Below are positions 26,242-38,400 of a stretch of 64,000 bases of DNA, piece by piece (within the stretch, counting starts at the first letter, position 1; every line of letters begins with the position of its first letter). The notes under the pieces were generated by a model, which was not told where the DNA came from, ran no database searches, and worked only from the letters and a program-made list of their open reading frames with translations. The stretch comes from Granulosicoccus antarcticus IMCC3135 (GTDB taxonomy: Bacteria; Pseudomonadota; Gammaproteobacteria; Granulosicoccales; Granulosicoccaceae): NCBI RefSeq assembly GCF_002215215.1, contig NZ_CP018632.1, positions 3,096,501 to 3,160,500 of the forward strand. Reading direction: 5' to 3'. The position numbers and the translations under genes were made by a program.

Positions 26242-27548
26242 GCGGCATTACCATTTTCGAGTTTGATGCTTTAACTGCTGATGGAGTGAACTTCACTGAG
26301 GCCGATGATGTACATCAGATTCCGCATAGCGTTCTGGCCTGGCTGGAGGAGCAATGCTTGCGAGCGGCTGAAGCGAGGCAGGGGCCCTGGCTGCGATGGT
26401 GTCAGCGAGGTGGGCGTCGTGCAATACAGGTGACCAGCTTTGTCGGTGTCATTCGTGCCCCGGACGGTTACCAGATTGAGGTGCTACCCAAGGTAGGTAA
26501 AAACATCGGAGGCGGGGTTGTTGAAGTACGCCAGTTACTGATAGACATGTTGTGCTGTCTGCCTGGTTTCAGGCATATTCAGACCGATAATGCGAAACTC
26601 GCTGCAGCGAAGATGCCGCTGTTGGAAGTCTTTGTTAGCGAATTTCTCCGTGCTGTTGAGAGAGTCGTCAAGCGAGGGCTTCGAAGTGACTACCGTCAGC
26701 GTCAAGACAATCTGTTCGCCTTGCGCGGCAAGCTCATGATGGCGCCGCATCTTAGGCAGAATCTTTACCGAGCAGACCGATTCCTCGTCGAGTTTGATGA
26801 ATTCTCAACTGATCGGCCAGAAAACAGACTGTTGCACGCCGCATTACGTCGAGTCTTGAAATTGACGAGAACTCAGACGAATCAGCAATTGGCAAGAGAG
26901 CTCGATTTTGTTTTTGCCGACGTCCCATTACCTAAACAGATTCGGAGCGACTTTCAACAAGTACGAGTGGATCGTGGCATGGGCTTCTACACCGATGCTC
27001 TGGCGTGGGCACGACTCATACTGGATGAAGAATCACCGCTAACAGGCTCTGGCCGCGACACGGCACCGTCATTGTTGTTTCCTATGGAGGCGGTTTTCGA
27101 AGCCTATGTGACCAAACACCTATCAAGGCAGTTGAATGCCTCGCTGACGCTGAAAACGCAAGCACGTAGTCATCATCTAGTGGAACACCGCGAACAAAAC
27201 TGGTTTCAATTGAAACCTGATTTCCTGGTTCGACAGTCAGGTAAAGACATACTGGTCCTTGATGCCAAATGGAAGTTGCTGGATAGAGGAAAGATGAACG
27301 GTTCGGAAAAATACGGGTTGTCCCAGAGTGACTTCTATCAACTGCAAGCCTATGGGGTGAGTTATCTGGATGGTGTCGGTGATGTTGTTCTGATTTATCC
27401 CAAAACAGATGAGTTCTCAGAGCCACTGTCAGTTTTCGATTTTCCAAAGAATATCGGTATGCGCCTTTGGGTTCTGCCATTTTGCTTGAAACAGCGTCGA
27501 TTGATGCTGCCGAGTGTGTCGGGCTTTGGTGGGCTGTTTGTTCTTTAG
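26238..27548 (+). CDS. mcrC: McrC-like nuclease subunit
   Basis: The 436-aa partner of the McrB-like protein. McrC stimulates McrB nucleotide hydrolysis and carries the endonuclease. The N-terminal half has McrC-type FVGVIRAPDGYQIEVLPKVGK and FDEFSTDRPENRLLHAALR. The C-terminal PD-(D/E)XK core shows KPDFLVRQSGKDILVLDAKWK, with D, D and K in catalytic spacing, followed by SDFYQLQAYG. The frame is complete and overlaps mcrB (ATGA), so the pair looks functional. Together they would cut DNA carrying modified bases; the actual target cannot be read from sequence. Confidence 0.92.
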   Translation: MSGITIFEFDALTADGVNFTEADDVHQIPHSVLAWLEEQCLRAAEARQGPWLRWCQRGGRRAIQVTSFVGVIRAPDGYQIEVLPKVGKNIGGGVVEVRQLLIDMLCCLPGFRHIQTDNAKLAAAKMPLLEVFVSEFLRAVERVVKRGLRSDYRQRQDNLFALRGKLMMAPHLRQNLYRADRFLVEFDEFSTDRPENRLLHAALRRVLKLTRTQTNQQLARELDFVFADVPLPKQIRSDFQQVRVDRGMGFYTDALAWARLILDEESPLTGSGRDTAPSLLFPMEAVFEAYVTKHLSRQLNASLTLKTQARSHHLVEHREQNWFQLKPDFLVRQSGKDILVLDAKWKLLDRGKMNGSEKYGLSQSDFYQLQAYGVSYLDGVGDVVLIYPKTDEFSEPLSVFDFPKNIGMRLWVLPFCLKQRRLMLPSVSGFGGLFVL

Positions 27549-28326
27549 GGGAGCGAGGGAAGCCAGGGGCGGGGTAGTTATCTGTAAGCTTCTGTCTTGG
27601 CGGCTATGTCTCATGTGTTCAACTTTAGCTGACTCTCGGTTGAAAACGTTCTGTGGCGGTGACTTGAAAGTAAGTTGGTCGCCAAGTTAGAAATAATTCG
27701 GGGGAGTTTTAGGCTCTTAAAAGATGAGGTGCTTCTCCTTCTCAGACAGTCTTGTATTCGCTCTTCGGAAGTCGTTTGGCGCGGACTCGGTTTATTCTGA
27801 TGCATTACGCAACCCCAATAAAAGCAGTGCCCCTGACCAGAGCTCGGATTTTCTTGGGGCTCATCAGAACGTGGACTAGGCATTGATCGAGAGAACGTCA
27901 TATAGCTAGAGCTGCCGGCGTATATTTGTACCAAAATGTGTCTGTTCAGCCCGCTGTAGCTCACCAACTGAGTATGAACACCTATTTTCACGGAGGAAAA
28001 TAACATTAAGTTGGCTCTACTTGCCGGGAGGCACCCCCTCAAACCATCGCCGCCCAATACTCTACAAACATGTCCCCCGGCAGGGGCTGTCGCAGCCGCC
28101 AAGACGACCTGAAGGGGGAGTTCCGATTAATGCTCGATGTAGCCGGAGGGACTTGCTTAGAAACACGGCATGGTTATTTCATTGGTTTTTTCCTGATCAA
28201 TCAGATGATCGAGAGGATGGGTCTTCTACGTTACTTGGGAAGCCACTATTACCAAGTCAGCAAATAGCTCATCCATTATCATGATCATCAGAAGTCACCC
28301 CCAATCACAACACGAGTCAAAAAAGG
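27549..28326. other. Intergenic stretch without a clear gene
   Basis: About 780 bases between mcrC and the Fn3 protein gene. Frames on both strands (for example 28070-28267 plus, 65 codons) have no recognisable domain. It marks the right edge of the defence island. Confidence 0.4.
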
Positions 28327-29949
28327 ATGAATTCAACAGGGCGCGTAAGGCATAGCGTTGTTCTCACCACCGGTATCCTACTGTCGGCAAGCGCGCTAGC
28401 AGACACTACAGCTCCCGGCAACCTTCGTTATGCCGTGTATTCCAATACGGCCGCTGAGCTCTTCTGGGATCGCGCCAGTACCGACGATGGCTATGTTAGC
28501 GGTTACGAGATCACTCGTAATGGTGAAGTGCTCGACATGCGTGATGGTCTGAGTCTGTTCATCACAGACCTTCAGCCGGGCACTGAGAACGTATTCGCCA
28601 TAACGTCCATCAGCAGCGTTGGTGAACGCTCAACCAGCGTCAGTGCGAGTATCGATACCGGTTCAGCGACACCGCCATTCAACTCGGCGGCACTAGCTGC
28701 ACCAACCGGTCTGCGCAGCAATCGTTATTCCTCGCAAGCCTTCGAGCTTTTCTGGGATCGTGTCGAGGGACAAGCCTACCAGTACGACGTGGAGATCAAT
28801 GGGACGGCTGCCGGTAGCACCGATGGCACCAGTTTCTTCGTTGGTGACGAGACGCTTTATCGAGATGAATCGGGTGAGTTGCAGGTCACGCTGGTTGCGC
28901 GCAATGCGGCAGGTGCGAGCTCGGCGCAAAGCCTGTTGGCACTCACGGCAGGCGATGGTAATGGGGTGCCGGATGATGGCGAGGATGAGCCACCAGTGGC
29001 TGGTGATGATGCCTTGCTCTCACTCGAAGGCGCCGGCAGTCTTCTTCAGGAACTCACCAGTCTGATGCGCAATAATGGGTTGACTGAGCATCTGGGTACC
29101 TTGATCTATCTCAACAGCATTGATGGAAACAACTACAGTTCTGTGGAGGTGCTTGAAAACACGAGTAATACGTTTTATACCTCCGATGCTCTGTATCGAC
29201 GTGAGTGTGTCGATGGTGGCAGCGTTAAACATCGCGTTGAATGGAGTTACCACCTCTTTTACAAACACAGCTACAACGTGAGCGATTGTCGATTTCCGGA
29301 TTATCGCCTGGTTTCCGGATTTGGCACATACACCAACGAGTACGACGGCTACGTCTATATCGGTAATCGCTGGACCGGTTATCGTGGGGAGTTCGATGCG
29401 CTGGTTGTCGAGCAAGGGGACACCCGCGAAACGATGACGGCATCGTTGATACAGAACAAGACCGCGCAAGGTCAGTTCCGTCCAGGCGATCCCGATAATG
29501 TGCGTCGGTATTTGCGTATCGAAGACGGGGAATACGATTATGAGCAGGGTGACGTCGAGGTTCAAGTGCGTGACTGGAGTCATCGCTTCAACCGCTACGA
29601 TCCGAATACGGGTGAGAATGCTTTCAATCGTCTGAACTCCACCTTCACTGTGAGCGCAAGCTGGACGGATGGGCAGACACTCGACATCGACGCGGTGTTT
29701 GATGGTCGCGGAGAAGAAGCCCCCTGGTTCGATAGCGGTCGCCTGCACATTGTCAGCGACAACGGTGACACGCTCGAAGTACTGGCCGGCACGGGCGATC
29801 CGGAGACCTATCAGTTGGTGTCCACCGTGAATGGCGTGACGGTCTCCGAGATACGTCGCTGGGATGTCAATGGCTGCGAGCTCGTCAACACGACTTGGCA
29901 GCAGGATCTTGAGCGGGAGCAGTGCGTGTTCATGCCTCCGCTGGGGTGA
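28327..29949 (+). CDS. Secreted protein with two Fn3-like domains
   Basis: A 540-aa protein with a signal peptide (about 1-26, hydrophobic TTGILLSASALA before ADTTAPGN). Two fibronectin type III-like modules follow, each with a matched strand: NTAAELFWDRASTDDGYVSGYEI near 35-60 and SQAFELFWDRVEGQAYQYDVEI near 138-160. A short acidic linker (about 220-232) leads to a C-terminal domain of about 300 residues that I do not recognise, containing a few cysteines (for example in RRECVDGG and SDCRFPD) that may pair. It is probably exported to the periplasm or surface. The start is the ATG directly after AAAAAAGG, a poorly spaced ribosome site. The IS1380 copy begins 38 bases after its stop, leaving the gene intact. 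Confidence 0.7.
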   Translation: MNSTGRVRHSVVLTTGILLSASALADTTAPGNLRYAVYSNTAAELFWDRASTDDGYVSGYEITRNGEVLDMRDGLSLFITDLQPGTENVFAITSISSVGERSTSVSASIDTGSATPPFNSAALAAPTGLRSNRYSSQAFELFWDRVEGQAYQYDVEINGTAAGSTDGTSFFVGDETLYRDESGELQVTLVARNAAGASSAQSLLALTAGDGNGVPDDGEDEPPVAGDDALLSLEGAGSLLQELTSLMRNNGLTEHLGTLIYLNSIDGNNYSSVEVLENTSNTFYTSDALYRRECVDGGSVKHRVEWSYHLFYKHSYNVSDCRFPDYRLVSGFGTYTNEYDGYVYIGNRWTGYRGEFDALVVEQGDTRETMTASLIQNKTAQGQFRPGDPDNVRRYLRIEDGEYDYEQGDVEVQVRDWSHRFNRYDPNTGENAFNRLNSTFTVSASWTDGQTLDIDAVFDGRGEEAPWFDSGRLHIVSDNGDTLEVLAGTGDPETYQLVSTVNGVTVSEIRRWDVNGCELVNTTWQQDLEREQCVFMPPLG

Positions 29950-29986
29950 GGGCATCCGGCCCTAAGGCAGGATGTGAGTGCACTAG

Positions 29987-31505
29987 CCTTGATGAGACAA
30001 TAATCAGGCAGCCCTTTGAAGGTTTGACTGCCATCTGATGAAGTTCTTCAGCACCGAGTCGTTGGCTCCCAAGTCCAGCACAGCCTTATCTGATACATTC
30101 AGCAGCAGCTCGGCGCGATGAATTAATCGTTGGCGTAAGGTGTTGATATGCTCGTACCGCAGTAGGGTTCGTCGCTTTTGAGTACGAGCTATTTTCACCC
30201 CATTAGCCGTGGCTTGCATGGAACGATTGATGTTAAAGGCCATCAAGTTCAACAGCTGCCAGGCGCTGTTGGCATGGTAGTTTTGAGTCGGAACCGCTGC
30301 GAAGGCAAAACCGGATTTCAGCTCTCCGTATACTTTCTCGTGAGTGCCGCGCCCGCTCATGAACTTCCACAAGGCCTTGCCGGATAGAGACTTATTGCTG
30401 GCCACCGCACTGTATTCGTAGTGACCGTCATCGGGATCGAACAGGTCAAGCTGGAAGTGCCTTGAGCGCTTATGGTTGACCAATCGGCGGTAAACAGTGA
30501 TCTTCTCGGTTCGCTTCCAGGGTTTGATACGGACCTTGGTTGTGAAAAAATCTACACCCGGCTCTGCCACCGTCCACCACCGGCGGTTCAGGATCCGTTG
30601 TTTGAGGCCTAGCCAATCATGCATCGGAGCCTTGCATAGCATATTCCACACGCTCCCGATCCAGCAATTCGAAGACATCTCTGCGAAAAAAGGCACCATC
30701 CATGCGCATTTCCCGAATCAACTTGCGGTTTGTGCTGCGCTGGCATTGATCCAGAATACTCTGGATAAAAGCGGGCGATGCTTTGCCATCATGAACGTTT
30801 CCTGGTCGGTTAAGCACGCCAAGCATCAAACTGCGGTTGGCCTCATAGGCACTGATTGGATAGTAGCTGGGTACTTTGCGCCGGTGCGGGTTGTATCCCC
30901 CGTTCGGCTCCTTCGGTTTGCAAGCCTGTGCAGAGTACCGATCCATCGATATGGATCGTCAGTCTAGGCAGATTCAGGGATCGGATCAGTCGACCCACCA
31001 GTTCTTCGTTCACGCGCCGAAGAGCTATCACTGAGCTGTTATCAAACTGTCCCATCCATCGAGCCACGCTGCGGGCACTGGGCAGTTGCTTCAATGAACA
31101 GAATTGCTCAACGATGGGATCGCCACGCAGACTATTGATGAAACGCAGTCGCCGACCGCCACTAAACAGCAAGGCCAGAAGGAGCAGAATCATGGTTACT
31201 TTGCCGTGGTCGGTGCCCGGCAAATGCTTGAGTGCATGTTGTCGAAGCAAGCTTGGCAAAAGCACTCGGCAACAACTAATGCGCAACAGCTCCAATCCTG
31301 CGTAACTGGAGAGTCGATCATCGGAGGCTCGAAACGTCAGATTGCCATTGATTCGACCCTGTGAATCTGTTCTCCATAATCTCACGGGAAGTGACCTCTT
31401 GATATTGGAATTTTTGAGCTTGGTAACCCAAGAATATCACTTGCCAGAGGCACTTCTCGTACTTACAACTGCATCAGATCGCTGTTACGTTTTGTCTCAT
31501 TAAGG
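29987..31505 (-). mobile_element. IS1380-family insertion sequence, complete ends
   Basis: A 1519-bp element bounded by 14-bp inverted repeats: CCTTGATGAGACAA at 29987-30000 and TTGTCTCATTAAGG at 31492-31505, 13 of 14 matching. It is flanked on both sides by CTAG (29983-29986 and 31506-31509), a 4-bp target duplication as expected for IS1380. The single transposase gene inside is broken, so the copy is not self-mobile but could be moved in trans. Confidence 0.8.
30004..31385 (-). pseudogene. IS1380 transposase, two frameshifts
   Basis: The DDE transposase is spread over three frames. The N-terminal part (31385 down to about 30920) includes LTIHIDGSVLCTGLQTEGAERG. The middle part (about 30930 to 30630) resumes with GGYNPHRRKVPSYYP and GNVHDGKA. 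The C-terminal part (about 30640 to 30004) includes HDWLGLKQRI and NSAWQLLNLMAFNINR. Joining the pieces gives a normal IS1380-length protein, so two indels near 30920 and 30630 inactivated it. Confidence 0.85.
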
Positions 31506-31674
31506 CTAGAAGCGAGGGGTTGCCTGATTGTTACAGGTCGCGCTTGATCGGCTTTGCAGGCATGCCACCCTGAATGAGGCGAAGCTTCGGCCGGCCGGGT
31601 TTTTTCTCGGCTCGGTCGGGGCGACGGGTATCTACCCGTTCACGACATGACCACTGCGTGAGGCCGGTTCAGGC

Positions 31675-32118
31675 TTAAGACATCAGCCCAGGTGGGTCGA
31701 ACACAAATCGCGCGTTCACCTTGTCAGTGGCCAGGTGTTGCTCACAGGCCGTACGAATGAAGTGGTAGCTTGACACTCCGATCTTGTGGGCAGTACCGAT
31801 GGTACTCAGTATCAGCGACCCGAATTGATCGCCCTGATAGGACTGGCTGGCAAAACTCAGTTTTCACCAGAACACGTATGAGCGCAGATACCGCTCAGCG
31901 ATATTGTTGCCCAATGGTATGCGGTGGATTCTCGCGACAGCAAGTGAATACACTGGCGTTTAGCTCGCCCATCGATTCGCAATCGCGCACCGCGTTTCAG
32001 GATCTGCTGAAAACCTTGCCTCAATCGGTTCATCAGCCGAAAGTAAACGGCCTCTTCGATCTTGCCTTCCTGCCACCGGTGTCGTGTCTGAATAACCGCA
32101 TGGGAAATCAGTAACAGC
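31675..32118 (-). pseudogene. IS66-family transposase C-terminal remnant
   Basis: Reading the minus strand from about 32118 gives ISHAVIQTRHRWQEGKIEEA and RLRQGFQQILKRGARLRID. After a frameshift near 31925 it continues IPLGNNIAERYLRSYVFW, a stop, then KLSFASQSYQGDQF and FDPPGLMS to the stop at 31675. These match the C-terminal DDE part of IS66 TnpC. The 5' part and tnpA/tnpB are absent. It lies in the 950-base gap between the IS1380 copy and the large Fn3 gene. Confidence 0.65.
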
Positions 32119-32458
32119 CGTCGCCCGATCCTGCCGTCGTTGCCGACACGTTCGTTAAGAGCAAGGATAGTGGATAGATGCTGCCCAAGGAGGAGAGGCG
32201 TAGGTTGACTTTGGTGTCAGCTGATATTTGCATGAATGAGTTGAAAAACGCGAGTATTTCGGGCGAATACAAGCATTTTCGTCTAGAGCAATGCGGCGTT
32301 TTCTTGTTACTTCGCGTGGGGCGAGGTGAAGGCCTCACTCGAATGGCTTGTGTTTCAGAAGTAGAGGCACTGAATTTGCACCGCATTTCGGAAGCCGGAT
32401 CCAAGGGTCTGATTCAGTCGACATCCCTGCATTGTCGGGGAGCAGCTATGAGAGCAGC

Positions 32459-35400
32459 ATGCGTCTACCTATACTCGTCATTCTGGCCTTTTTGGTCAGT
32501 CTATTTGCGTCTGGAGCTCAGGCCCTGACCTTGTCGGGGACGATATATGGGGGATCCTCGCCCCTGCCGAATGCCACTATCAATGTGTTCGGCTCATCAT
32601 CATCCACAGCGATTGAAAGTCAGAATAGCAGCGCTGAAGGAGGTTATTCATTCACGCTGGATCCAGGCACCTACCGACTTGCGATCGATCCTCCACCGGG
32701 TAGTGAATTTGGCGCTGCAAACGTCCCGAATATTACGCTGGATGGCAATGAGACTCGGAATGTCGCCTTGTTGGCGCAGTCCAATACACTCAGTGGCACG
32801 ATTACGTTACCTGATGGTACGCCGGTTGTCGGCGGAGAAATCACGATCTACAGGCAGAGTGCACCATACCCGGGAGGGACTCGAGTTGCCAAGGCGAGTA
32901 CCGATGAGAACGGTGGCTATTCGATTTCGTTGACGCCAGATGTCTACATCATCGGGGTGTATGCATCAAACTCAAATATACCAGGCGATGCGGGTGTTTA
33001 TAGCGTTAATCGCGTGGCGGAAAATCTGGATCTGTCGAGCGATCTGGAGAAAAATATAGTATTGCCGTACGTGACTGTGAGTGGAACCACGACCGATAGT
33101 AACGGCGTGCCGGTAGCGGATGTCGAGGTGGAAATCGAGTATACGAATACACCCAATTACGGTGTGTATGGTGTGGTAACGGTACGCTCGAACGAGCAGG
33201 GGGCCTACTCACTGCTCACTCCGGCTTACACATATGATGTTATGCTTCGCCACAGTGGCGTAGGTGGAGAATTTGGTACGACTGAGTATCAAGATGTAGA
33301 TTTGAACGCAGACACCACCCGTGATTTCGTTATCGAACGAGCTAATACACTTAGTGGCACGATTACGTTGCCTGATGGTACGCCGGTTGTCGGCGGGGAA
33401 ATCACGATCTACAGGCAGAGTGCACCATACCCGGGAGGGACTCGAGTTGCCAAGGCGAGTACCGATGAGAACGGTGGCTATTCGATTTCGTTGACGCCAG
33501 ATGTCTACATCATCGGGGTGTATGCATCAAACTCAAATATACCAGGCGATGCGGGTGTTTATAGCGTTAATCGCGTGGCGGAAAATCTGGATCTGTCGAG
33601 CGATCTGGAGAAAAATATAGTATTGCCGTACGTGACTGTGAGTGGAACCACGACCGATAGTAACGGCGTGCCGGTAGCGGATGTCGAGGTGGAAATCGAG
33701 TATACGAATACACCCAATTACGGTGTGTATGGTGTGGTAACGGTACGCTCGAACGAGCAGGGGGCCTACTCACTGCTCACTCCGGCTTACACATATGATG
33801 TTGTGCTTCGCCACAGTGGCGTAGGTGGAGAATTTGGTACGACTGAGTATCAAGATGTAGATTTGAACGCAGACACCACCCGTGATTTCGTTATCGAACG
33901 AGCTAATACACTTAGTGGCGCGATTACGTTGCCTGATGGCACGCCGGTTGTCGGTGGAGAAATCACGATCTACAGGCAGAGTGCACCATACCCAGGAGGG
34001 ACTCGAGTTGCTAAGGCGAGTACCGATGAGAACGGTGGCTATTCAATTTCGTTGACGCCAGACGTCTACATTATCGGGGTGTATGCATCAAACTCGAATA
34101 TACTAGGCGATGCGGGTGTTTATAGCGTTAATCGCGCGGCGGAAAATCTGGATCTGTCGAGCGATCTTGAGAAAAATATAGTATTGCCGTACGTGACTGT
34201 GAGTGGAACCACGACCGATAGTAACGGCGTGCCGGTGGCGGATGTCGAGGTGAAAGTAGGGTATGCAAATACACCCAATTACGGTGTGTATGGTGTGGTG
34301 ACGGCACGCTCGAACGATCAGGGTGCTTACACGTTTGTCACTCCAGCATACAGTTACGAGCTACTGATATCCCCTCCTGGTAACAGCGGATTTGCTACCG
34401 CGGCAATAGATGATGTGGACCTTACCCAAGACACGAAACAGGACGTCGTTCTCATTTTTGATGATGTGACGGAACCCGAGATCCTCGCCGGCCCATTTAT
34501 CAATGCGGTCAATGAGACGTCGGCTGTAGTCGAGTGGCAGACCGACGAGCCGACCACCGCCGAAGTCAGCATCGGAGGGGTGCGGGTAGCCCCGTCAGGG
34601 TATCGGCGTTTTCACAGTGTCCCTGTGTCCGGACTGACATCGGATACGGTCTATACGGCGTCTGTGTCGTCCGTCGATAAACATGGCAACGGTCCTGTTC
34701 AACGCAATTCTGATGAGTTTCGTACCAAGGTTTTGGCAGACTTGACAGCACCGACGTTCGTAGCAGGCCCGGTAGTTAGTGTAATGGGCCCCGATCGAGT
34801 AAATGTACAGTGGACAACCTCTGAGCCATCGACGAGCGAGCTGAGTTTCGGTGAGGTCGAACTGACACAGACCCGTTCGCTTGCCGGTTTGCGGAGCATC
34901 CACGAGATAGAGATCGACGGACTCCTTGCCGATACGCGCTACGGCATCAAGGTCTTTGCCTCGGATAGAAGTTCAAATGGACCAACGGAAAGCGAGGTGC
35001 TGAATTTTCAGACTCATGCTTTGCTTGATGCAGATGCACCTATCATTGTGGCTGGTCCGTTGCTGAGCGACATTACTGACACCGAAGCAACTATCATCTG
35101 GACGACCAATGAGCCTTCGGTAAGTGGTTTGACGCTCTACGATGGCGAGCACTATGAAGTTCATGGTGACGAGACCCTGACCTTGGAACATGAGATCCGT
35201 TTGACCGGTCTCGAGGCTGACTTTACATACGATTTCACCGTGTCGGCAACAGACGATTCTGGTAACGGCCCTACGTTGAGCGGTAAAAGACAGTTCCGCA
35301 CACAATCCGCGCCGGACGAGCAAGCACCAGTCCTGGCCGTTGCCGTCACCGTATTCGCCACAACGCATCATTCCACACAGGTTCGCTGGCGCCTTGATGA

Positions 35401-38400
35401 GCCCTCCATCGGTGTTGTCGAGTACGGATTGTCCCCGGGTGCTCTGACTATGTTCGCTGGAAAGGCCGCACTGAGCACGAATCAGGTGGTACACCTTTCG
35501 GACCTGCAGAAAAATACTCGCTATTACTTTCGCGTGCGATCGACTGATTCCAGCGGGAATGAGTGGGTTTCCGATGTCGACTCGTTCCAAACGCGGAACA
35601 AGCGAGATAAGCACAACCCAAGATTCACTGAAGTGCCGGTTGTGACCGGTCGAAACAAGAGTGCAGTGACGCTTGCCTGGTCCGGTAACGAGCCGACCAG
35701 CGCAGTGATCGAATACGAGGGAGAGACGGGATTGCTCCGTCATACTTTGCCAGAGCTTGCAGTCAATCATCAAGTGACCCTGGCAGGGCTCAAGGCCAAT
35801 CGAGAGTACCAGTTTGCGGTAGAGCTCTCTGACAGTCAGGGCAATGAGCTTGTTTTCAACAGCCGTGCCAGTGGTTTGCGTTCGCGCGCTCTTCCAGTTA
35901 CAGACAGCAGACTGTTAGACGATGAAGCGATTACCGGATTCTCCACCGCAACCGAGGCAGATTTGATTTCGCCGTTGTTTGTTGACGCACCATCCATAGT
36001 CGCAGCGTCTTCCGATCGTGTACTGCTTCGCTGGAGGACAGATGAGCCAAGTACCGCTGCATTGAATTTCGGTAAGGCAGGATTACCCGCCGACAGTGCA
36101 CTCGCTCGACTCGACTACCGCACTGAGCATTTGATGGTTCTTTCAAATCTACAGTCTGGAATAAGCTACGACCTGAGCATCGAGGCCGTTGATATGTCAG
36201 GCAACGTCAGTTCCACGTCTTTGAGCGGATTCACCTCGTCGGGGCAGGCAGATGATATGACTCCGGAACTCACGGAGCAGCCGTCAGTTGATTCGGTCTA
36301 TGACAGCGAGGCCACAATAAGTTGGCAGGCGGGGGAGTACTCGATTGCCACAGCCACCTGCACGAGTGCCATTGACGGGGCGAGTTGGAGCGCTTCTGCG
36401 CAAGAGTGGGCGATGGCCGGTCAGTTGACGGTTGATGGGCTGAGTTCTGGGAGTGATTACGAGTGCCATATTCGTCTGGTTGATCTCGCTGGGAATCAAC
36501 ATGTGAGTGAGAACGTATCGTTTGTCACCTCAGGTTTGTCGCCAGACGAAGACGGAGACGGGTTGACAAATGCTGAAGAGATTGTTATTGGCACTGACGC
36601 ATCCAATTCGGACAGTGATGGAGACGGTGTTGTCGACGGTATCGATCACTTCCCGCTGGATTCAGAAGAAAGTCGAGATACTGATAATGATGGAGAAGGT
36701 GACAACGCAGATATTGACGATGATGGTGATACGCTGCCAGACACCTACGAAATCGCTAACGGACTTCTACCGCTCGACTCTTCTGACGCTAGCGCTGACG
36801 CCGATGGTGACGGGTGGAGCAATCTGACTGAGTACTCGCAAGGGACCGAGGTTACTCAAGACGACAACCCTCCGGATATTATTGTGCCAGCGTACCTCGT
36901 GACAGAATCGACTGGCGCCATGACCGATGTAGACGTAGGGGTGGCAATGGCGATCGATGCTGCTGATGGTCCACTGTCAGTTGCGCTGGATAATTCAGGC
37001 CCTTATATACCTGGAAGACATGTCCTTACATGGTCTGCGGTTGACACAGCGGGTAACAGCAGCGAAGAGCAGCAGATTATTGATGTTTTACCAATCATCT
37101 CGTTCGGTGTTTCTCGTGAGGTTGGTGAAGGTAGTAGTACCTACATAGATGTGATGCTGAACGGACAACCTGTGAGTTACCCGGTCACCGTTGCCTTCGA
37201 CGTTCTTGGTACTGCCGTCGAGGGGGTGGATTACCAGCTCTCGAACGACAACCGGTTTTTTACGATAGAACAAGGGCTTGGAGCTCGAATAGGGATTGAA
37301 ACATTTGTCGACACTGAGCAGGAAGGTGATGAAGTAGTAGAGATAGTGTTTGGTGCTATCGAAAATGCAGTTTCGGGTGTAAATGATATCTACCAAATGA
37401 CCATTCGAGAGGAAAATCTTCCACCGAGTGTCAGCATAAGCTTTGAGCAAGCCGGTCGCGCAGTCAGCGTGGTGACCGCTACTGGTGGCATGGTGAACGT
37501 AACTGCATCGATAACGGATGGTAATCCCGGCGATAGCCACACTTTCGATTGGATGTTGACTGATGCTGATCTGCAGGGCGAAGGGATTGCCGGAGATGCA
37601 AGTTTCGTGTTTGATCCCTCTTTTCTGAATGAACGATTGTATCGACTGAACGTTCGAATTGTTGACAACGGTGAACCTGCTCTCGCGGCGGCTGGAGCTA
37701 ATGCCATTGTTGTGAAATCGGTAGCACCGGAACTTGCCGCAGTGTCTGATAGCGATGCCGATGGAATCGACGACTCTCTTGAGGGAATGGCAGACGATGA
37801 CGGTGATCGGATACCCGACTATCTTGATTCAGCCACAATTGCCAATTTGATGCCAGTGGCTATGAATGAGCGTTTATTGCAAGGCGAACCAGGCGTATCG
37901 TTGCGTTTGGGATTAGCTGCCTTTGCCGCAGGACAAACGGGTGCCAGGATTGGCGTTCGAACGCAAGATGAGGTACCTGATGAAGGAGAATCGGCATTGC
38001 CGGTTGCCGAGTCAGAGTTTGATTACCCAGGTGGCGTGTTCGATTTTGAGATAGCGGGAGTCGAGCCCGGTGCAGCCAGTTCCATCGTAATACCATTGGA
38101 TGCTGTCATTTCAGCGGGAGCGGAGTACAGGAAGTATTCCGTGACCAATGGTTGGAGCCGTTTCCTGGAAATTAATGGAAATCGGGTTAGTTCAGCTGCG
38201 GGTGGGGAGAGTTGTCCCGCACCAGGTGACATTGCTTTCACTCCCGGTTTGACGGCAGGGCATCGTTGTGTGCAACTTACCATTGTCGACGGTGGGCCTA
38301 ACGATGCTGATGGGGTAGCTGACGGTGTGGTACAGGATCCAGGTGGAGTGGCGGTGCCTGCATCGGTTGCTAATGAACCGGACGGCAGCGATGGAGGTGA

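Noticed and set aside
27611-28102. 163-codon minus frame after mcrC
   Set aside because: Low-complexity composition, no domain, no ribosome site.
29020-29955. 311-codon minus frame opposite the Fn3 gene
   Set aside because: Shadow of a codon-biased gene; the plus frame has a signal peptide and Fn3 repeats.
32178-32528. 116-codon frame upstream of the large surface protein
   Set aside because: Overlaps the signal peptide region in another frame and has no homology that I recognise.
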